DNA from: Hippopus hippopus
Taxonomy: Eukaryota; Mollusca; Bivalvia; Cardiida; Cardiidae
Length of the DNA: 64,000 nt
Direction of reading: 5' to 3'
NCBI GenBank assembly: GCA_946811185.2
Contig: OX328097.1
Coordinates: 29,659,627-29,723,626, forward strand
This document shows, piece after piece, positions 36,201 through 45,200 of this stretch. Positions within the stretch are counted from its first letter, which is position 1. The number at the start of each line of letters is the position of its first letter. The notes beneath the pieces are model-generated. The model had not been told where the DNA came from. It was given only the letters and a program-made list of their open reading frames with translations, and did no database searches. The translations under genes were made by a program, and so were the position numbers.

Positions 36201-39200
36201 GCATTTCAATTTAAATCATACCATTTAAAAGTATGGAAAGTATTGTGACAATCTGTAACTGTGCGGTCGGAACCAGTGTTAGCCGCTGGCAGAGAAATTT
36301 ATTTCAAAACTTGGTTAAGACTTGCCAAGTCACTCTATATTTTGTTTACTTTTTGTCTGATTTTCACATTCTTTTTTCCCTCAGCGACTAACACTTGGAC
36401 CGACCACACAATAACAGATTGTCATCTTCACAATATTTTCCATACTTTTAAATGGTGTGATTTAGAATTTAAATGCATTTTAACAGCTGCTCTAATTTTT
36501 TAGCCGCTATTGGGCCTTTAATTAATTCTGTACAGGTATACCCTGAAGAATAAAGCGATGGAAGTCAAAATTCTAAACTATGGAGGTATTATAACTAACA
36601 TCATGGCTCCAGATAGGAATGGACAACTGGATGATATCGCCCTGGGATTTGACAATATTGAGGGTAAGATATAGTTTATATGAGCCATGCGCTGACAATA
36701 AAGGGTTAATTGCATCTCCGTGATGCATTATTCGATGTCATCATATAATAAGGGATCCACAAAATCCATTTTTTTGCCCACCTTTTTTTCGGTCCTACCG
36801 TGTGATAAATTACATTCTTTGAGTCACATTTAATTTGTCCACTGCAAATTCTTTCATTTTGGCAAAGTCTGAAAATTTATTATCTAGCAAAGAGTTATAT
36901 AGCTGGCGGCTCACCAAACGGCCATATCAAAGCAGCCCGTCGTGGCTCAATACTAGTGTGGAGCTCCCCATAAAGCCCTTGATCTCTAACCAGGAAGTCC
37001 ACAGAATGAATTCTTCTTGGGGTGCAAGTCATATGGGACTTCTGGTAAAGACGGTAGAGGCTAGTACTGGTGAAACCAATGGAAGACGTAAATAATCCTA
37101 GTATAGCTATGACTGAAATGTTGTTTGTAACGGCAATAGCACCGTTTAAAGAAAGGGTTGGTACCTTAGGCTTGTAATCGGAAAATTCGTGGCTCGATCT
37201 AGGCTGATGTTGCTGGTCACATAGAGTTTCCTTGGACAAAGTTACACAGTATTGTGTCACTAAAACCTAGGAAAGACGCATTTAAGTGATGATCGCCTTG
37301 ATATGACTGAAAGATTTCTGAAAACGGCGTAAACTCACATTCAGTTTCGCATTGGTTCGGCTCAGTGTGTTATATTGTGTGTTTCTTTTATGTTATAGGA
37401 TATGAAACAAACGACCCCTATTTTGGCGCCCTGATTGGTCGTTATGCCAACCGTATAGCCAAGGGTCACTTTACTTTAGATGGTGTGATTTACAACTTAA
37501 CCATAAATAATGGACCAAACGCATTGCATGGTGGACCGACGGGTTTTCATAAGGTTAGTGAAATACATGTTTTAAAAACGGGAAGTCTATTTACGAGCAA
37601 TTAAACTTCAGACTTCAAATTGAAAGATTTGCAGATGACACATTAAATAGGGCTTACATGATGAGGTTTCTTTGAATGGGTACTAAAGTATTGTTGGAAA
37701 AGGAGGAAATGCTTGTTACCATAAAACCACTGGACTGTTTGGTAAACGGTTAACTAATTGTTGTATTCATCGACAGGAGTGAATCTCCAACATGGTTCTA
37801 GATTTGAATTCAAATACGATAGGCTGAAACACATCGGCCAATGAAAATGATGTAAAACTTTAGAATAAGATTTTATTCTGAAAGTTTTGTGAATTCGACT
37901 CCTGTATTTTTTAAGAAATCGTGTTTTTTGAAGCAGTCTGTTGCAAAATGTGTTTCAGAAGTAGTAATTCGTTACCATTAATGACTCAAACAAATTTCCA
38001 ATTGTCTAGATTTTACTGTATGTATATAAAAATTCCATTATTATTTCCTATGCGTGAGTGCCCTAGCCAAACACGTTGTGCTCTTGCCAATACGGATAAA
38101 AACTTAATTTTGACTACTAGTACGGAAACACATGCCAATTTGTGGCAACACCCTTCAACTGACTGTCCATTAAAAACCTTTTTCACCTGTATAACGCCCT
38201 GTCCTGATGGCTCCGATGTAAGGAGCAGAGAATGCACAATCATGAGATTGTGAGTTCGAATTTGGCTCTGCCAGAATTCTTCAAGAGCGGTAGTAAAAAA
38301 AACTTTGTGACAGGAATCGCCCCCTCCCACCGCTTGACAATTTTTCTACTTTGTTTATATGTGAAAGAACCAGTTTTTTTGAAAATATGTTCGAATGAGA
38401 AACTTCTTGTATCCAAGAATAAGTGAAATGACAGCCGTTATATTACTAAAATAGTATTGAAAAGGTGTTAAACACCGGAAACAATCATCTGATCATTACA
38501 TCATTCATTCATATAGAGAATTTGGGACTCGAACATTGAGGATGACCTACTGGTGTTGACCTATATCAGTAAGGATGGCGAGGAGCACTATCCTGGGGAG
38601 GTCAAGGTCACAGTGACCTACAAACTAACCGATGAAAATGCTTTGGTGATCAATTACAACGCGACTACGAATAAAGCCACTGTGATCAACTTAACGAGTC
38701 ATGGATACTTCAATCTGGCTGGCCAGGTAGTATACAAGTATACTCATTATCCACTGCTTTTTAGCGGATTTGTATAGCAAATCCACTTATCAGTTGAAAG
38801 AAATACTTTCATACATGCTTGCGCGCGACTCATTCTGTTTTCAGTTTTAACCAATACACCCCAACTTTGTGTTTGTCACTACCGTTTATACAGTCCTACA
38901 AAAGTATTCAGCCCTGAATCCAATACCAGCAGAAAATCGCCTCAGATTTATGGATCAAATTACAACCCTTTGATAAGTAATTAAATAAGTTACTGCATAG
39001 CCCGCTTGACAGAACAACTCCGACTTTTCTTGCCCATGCTGACTTCACAAATTAATTATATATACATGTTAAACATATGATGGAAATCTTATTCTTTATC
39101 ACAACACATAGTTCTTTTTTTTTAATGCTATTCAATAAATCCGCTTTTCAGGACTTTCAGTCCTTTGATTGTGTCTTCCATCAGATCCCGTTCGAATAAT

Positions 39201-42200
39201 GCATAGCAAAAAGGAGATATCGCTTGTAATGTCTAATGACATTAGTAGAAATAATTAATAATACTATCAGAAAAACTGTAGTCTGCTTTTGTTGGAATAT
39301 TCAATTGAACCATACCCTGTGAAAAGGAGGCTTAATGAATCTGCAAAAATATCGACCCATGTCAGCCTGCGCAGTACGCACAGGCTGACATGGGTCAAAA
39401 ATTTTTGCTAATGATAAATTTTCTGCGTGTCCACAGACCATTCTACTTTCAGATCCAGTCGATTGTTAGACAAAATGAATTTTATGGATACATAATTATT
39501 ATGATGACTTACTTGGTATAATGCATCACGGAGATGCATTAAACACCCAGTTACCAGAGCATGGATCAACTGGAAGTGTTTAGTCTATTTTCTCTTTAAA
39601 TTGTAAAACCCAGGGCTTGTACTCACCAACTAGTCTGGGTTCCAGTCCGTTCATTTTTTCATTTTCTATCATTCGGACGTTACATTATCAAAAATAGTAT
39701 TAACGGAAGCGATAAAAAGATACCTGCCAAAGATCTGTAGCAGACCACGATTAAGAGAGCGTGATACGGATTATATAATAAAGAAATTATTACCGCCTGG
39801 ACCCAGGCTACTCACCAACCATTCTAGATAGATTCTTAGTCTATTTTAAAAAAAGAAACATAATTTATTACCGGCACAACCAAAATGGTTTAGCCATTTA
39901 GAAATTGCATTACTTTAAGTTTTTAGAAAATTCTTGAAAACTGGAATAAGAATCCAATTTGGAAAAGGTGGTGAATAGCATTTACTTAAACAAAATGTAG
40001 ATTGTTGCAGATCAAAGATCAGTCATATATACGTAATATACACTCTGATTTTGATCTAAATTGCCTTCTAAAGTAAGGCAAGAATTCCACATCTTTCAAA
40101 TTAAAGACCCCCATTCTTTCTAAAGAATCACTTCAATGGCATTTTTTTTTTGTATCAGAGTGCAGGAACATTGAATAACCATAATATTACACTGGATGCT
40201 GCCGATTATACCCCAGTTGACAACACCTCTATTCCAACAGGTAAGTTAATTATTGTGATACATATGCAACCCTGTATTTATATGAGCCGTGCTCTGTGAA
40301 AAAGGGGTTCATTACATCTGCCAAAAGTATCGAACCATGTCAGCCTACGTTGTCCGCGCAGGCTGACATGAGTCGATACTTTTTGCCATTTTTAAATTTT
40401 TCGCTTGTACAAGGACCATGCTACCTCACGATTCAGTTGGTTATTATACATGGCAAAAATTGAATTACGTATAGATCCATAATTATGTGATGGTATAATG
40501 TATCACTGAGATTAGTCCTTGAGTTGCACTTAGCAGCCAAGGATTAACCCTTTACCACACAAACTCGAGTTTGAACGACCCTGAGGAAGAAGCCTTTTGA
40601 AACCAGCATTTTCTCCTTTCCCCCCAGTTATCTACCCTATCAAAGAAATATTTCACCATTTGAGCCACGTTGAAATTGACGTCTGCAAATGCTCTCATTT
40701 AGACAAGGCTAAAATTTTCCGTCTGTTAAGCGTTAAGGGAGATGTCACCATGTTGCGACTTTAATATCATTGAAAATAACAAGCAATCAGAATATTAAGA
40801 ACCAAGCAGTATAAAATTTGTCTCTTCCGAGCAACGAAAGAACTTGGTATCTGAAAACGTGTATTCACTAACTATTTAAAAAATATTAGTCTGATCCTGA
40901 TAAATAATGGACCAATGGATGAAATTTTAGACTTCATATTGAAAGAATTTGCAGACGACAAATAAAATGGGGCTTACATGATGAGGTTTCTTTGAACATG
41001 TACTAAAGTAGTGTTGGAAAAGAAAGATATGCTGGTTATAATATTAAAACCACTCGCATTGGACAGTTTGGTAAAGGGTTAACTAATTGTTGTATTCATC
41101 AACAATTGTGAATCTTCAACATGGTTCTAAATTCGAATACAATTTATATATTTGAAAGTAACTCAATTTCTGACTGGCCAAGCCGAAATGGTTGAGGCAA
41201 TAAGCTATTGTATTTCTTCCACAATTTAAAATAAGACTAGGCACACAGTATAGAAGTGTTGGTGAAGACGGGTCCAGGACAGTGGATTGGGACGGGAGTT
41301 TACTCAAATTTCAAGCAGGAATAGGGGAATGACAGGCCGTTTTCCTCTGATTAGTAAAATTAACCTCTAGAATAATATACCGATCATTGCGGCTCCTGAT
41401 CTGGAGTACAGCCATACATCTAAGTCGTATTAAGAATTGTTGGTTAAGACGAATCCGAGATAGGAAACGTGGGCGGGAGTTCTGCTCAAATTACCAACAG
41501 GAACAGAGAAATGACTGCCCTGTGATTAGCAAAATTAACCGCTAGCACAATATCCCTATCATGACTCCTTCTTGTCTGCAGTAAAACCATACATGTAGGT
41601 CCTGTTATTGCAACCATTATTACCTGAAACAATTATTGCAGCAGATGACCTTTGAAGTGTCTCTGCAAAGCTTTGATATTCATCGTGAATTAAAGGTTGA
41701 TATTTAAACGCGATTGAAAATATTGTTTGAAAAGAAGAAATAAACTTGCTTCTAGCATTTCATCTTTCGATACAATAATTCCAAAGGTGGTCGTCTGCAT
41801 TATGCTGAAAGTCATCTTCAGGAAAGAATTGAGATAAACGAGTGAAAAAATTACTTATCTGAAAGTGAAGTATCAAATTTGTTGTTGAATATGTCGTTGA
41901 AAACTTTGTAAAGCAAACAAAATAACAGTCAAGTTTTTTTCCTACAGGAGTTATCGCCCCTGTGAATGGCACAAAGTTTGACCTTACATCAGATACCAAT
42001 CTCGGCGCAAGGATTCCTGAAGTCCCTGGAAATATTGGTTTCGATCACAACTTTGTATTCGGTAAAAATGGATGGGATAAACATATGGCCAGGTATGCGC
42101 GTAGCAGACGGAGATTTGACAGATACTCACTCCTTTCTCTTCCCCCCCCCTTTCATAAACACACTCTGGGGCTCGTCCGGGATTCATTTAACTCTAACAA

Positions 42201-45200
42201 ACACTTGCATGTACTTTATACGAAAATGGCTACATGTTGTGCGAATAAAGACTTGGTAAGATAATGCCGCAAAAGGCTAAAAGTCAACGAAATGTTGATT
42301 TCTTCAAAAATGGAAAGTTTCATGGTTAACTTAATTACCTCCCTTTAATCAATTCTAAGAGGATAGGTTTGGCAGTTTGTTGGGATGAATGTGTAGGTAT
42401 ATCAGCTGAGGCATCTTTTACGACCAGCTCGAATAGCTCAAGTAGTATAACGTGAGACTTGTAGACATCAAGACTTGAGGTCCACTTGAGGGTTTGGGTT
42501 CGAGCCACACGGCTGGCCATCTAAAATTACCAATAGTCTTTCGGATGAGAAGTTAAACCGAGTTCCCGTGTGACGGTGCCATGCACCGAACATGTTTGAT
42601 AACCAGGCGTAATTTAGGATGGGTTTCGTCCTGTATCTTGCTCTATCCTTTGTAAAATATAACGTACATATGGGCAACCGGTGGCGACGATAAATAAACA
42701 CCCCCATTCAATCAGCATCTTTTTTGAATCGTTGGATGCTATAGCCGACTGACCTGCATGAGGTACCCTAGCTAGGCGCTTTCGTTGCACTTGGGTGGTA
42801 TATCTCAATTTCTCTTTATTGCGCTTTGCTGTTCGAGACGGAAGTCTTACGGACCATTTTCTTTTTCTAATTTTGTCGATAGCTTGCCAACCTTATAAGG
42901 AATGAAAAATAGCCATGTTCTGGCAAAAGGGGGTTTAATGCATCTCTGTGATACATTAAACCAAGCAAGTCATCACATCAATATGGATCCATAAAATCAG
43001 TTTTCACTAACAACCGACTTAAACATGAGGTAGAATGGTCTTTTGACAAGCACAAATTTACAAATAGCAAATATTTTCGACCCAGATCAGCCTGCGCGGA
43101 CTTAGCAGGCTAACCTGGGTCGATACTTTTTTGCAGATGCATTAAACAGATGCATGGCTAAAGTTTTAGGGTATTGGCGAATAGATAAATGGGTATATAA
43201 ATCGAAGATGAATACAATGAATAAATCTTATGTACTTTATCACATCACCTCCTGGGTCCATACCAACCAACCATTCTTAGTTTCATTCTTAGTTTTATTC
43301 TAGATTTAGAAAGTTTGATTGGCTAAACAAAATGGTTTAGCCAATCAGAAGTTGTTTTACTTCCAAATTTAGTAATTTTTTTGGAGTAAGACCAAGAATG
43401 TTTTTTAAAATGGTAGTTGAATACAGACCCTGGAGAAACTTGCTACAAACAACTTCGTTAACATCATTGTCAAATATAAATATTCAACATTGTTTAATAC
43501 ACACTAGAACAGTGTAGATTGTTTACGAGAAACTTCTTCTTTTTTGTCGAACTGTTTTTCAAAGTGGTCCGCAGCAATAGGAAAATAGTCGTCTTAGGGA
43601 GGCACTGTATTAAATACAAGATATTTCTTCTGATTGGACGAAACATAGTTCTATAACACATTGCTCTGCCTATATCTACTCAGGGTAACGGAATCAACTA
43701 CGGGCCGAACTTTGGATGTTTACAGCACCCAACCAGGAGTCCAGTTCTACACGTCTTTCTACTTGGAGGGAACAAAAGGCAAAGGTGGTTTTGATTATCC
43801 GAAATTTGGAGGCTTCTGCTTGGAAGCCCAGCATTATCCCGACAGCCCAAATCAGGTATATTGACAAACAATAATTGTGTTTTCTATATAAGCAATGCTT
43901 TATGAAAAGGAGGCTTAATGCATCTGTAAAAAGTATCGACGCGGACTGCGCAGGCTGACCTGGGTCGAAATTTTGAGGTATTGGTCAATTTTCTGCACAT
44001 CAAAGACCAGTGTACCTCGTGATTGAGTCGGTTGTAATGCAAAATAGGATTTATGGATCCATAATAATGTGTTGACATGCTTGGTATAAAGGATCACGGA
44101 GGTGCATTAATTCCTCCTTTATTCAGTGCATGGCTCATAATTATTTTGGTTTTTTTTTTCTCTTTTATTTTTTGTTAAAGGTGCAGTATCAGGTAGTTGT
44201 GTTAAAAATGTATCAAGATCAGAATTTTCAGTCTGAACTTCGATCTTTCCTGTTAATTATTGATTATTATTGTTCATTATCGTGGAGGATGAATAAAATG
44301 GATTAACATTATGCCTTTCCTACTGACCGAGCTTTTTTCCATTTTCGAACAGTGTTGGCTGCAATACTGTCCTTAATTAAAATCGACTATACAACATCCA
44401 ACATCTCGATTCTAAATACAGGAAATTTTGCGTAATGGTATAGACCGTTTGTTTTGTATAAAAACTAACGTTTTGATCAAATGTACGAGTATTTTGAATG
44501 GAACAACATTTCAATATTTCTTTGTTTTATAATGTAGAAATCCAATTTTCACAACTTTTCGTTTTCAGTTTTATGCTTTTCACTATTCAACTCTATAGTA
44601 ATATTTTGGCATATTTTGGTCTTAGCCACAGAGGATTAACGGAAATTTGGAGAACTGCCATAAACAATAACAAAATATATAGTAAAAACCACATGCTTTT
44701 GAAATAATTTTACCTATATTTAGATTGAATAGTAACTTTAAGTATACAACTAGCATAACAATACAAACAAACGTATTAATTTCATGTTCTATAAAGCACA
44801 CCATTAAGGCAATAGAAATAGAATTATATGAGCATGTATATACCTTTATAAATTGATCACCCTTTAAACCGCAGCAAGTTAATTAATTTTCCTATCTAAA
44901 GGAAAAGTTGCGGTTTTAGCCTTTATCTTGCTCAGTAACTGAAATGAAATTTGAATTGTGAAAACCCAAATATTGCTATTTCAAAGTTGTGTTTTGGGGA
45001 ATTATACCTCCTTATCGGACAGTGTAGATCCACGATCAAGACTGCACGTTCTGTGCAGTCTGATCTTGATCTACATTGTCCGCAAAAGGTCAGTGAGTCG
45101 CGCTTAGCAGCCTAAGGGTTAAAAAAATTTGGTTTTCTACCTCCACACGGGTTTTGCTTGATTCTGATGGAAACTATTCAGATTATGATTATGATAAAAT

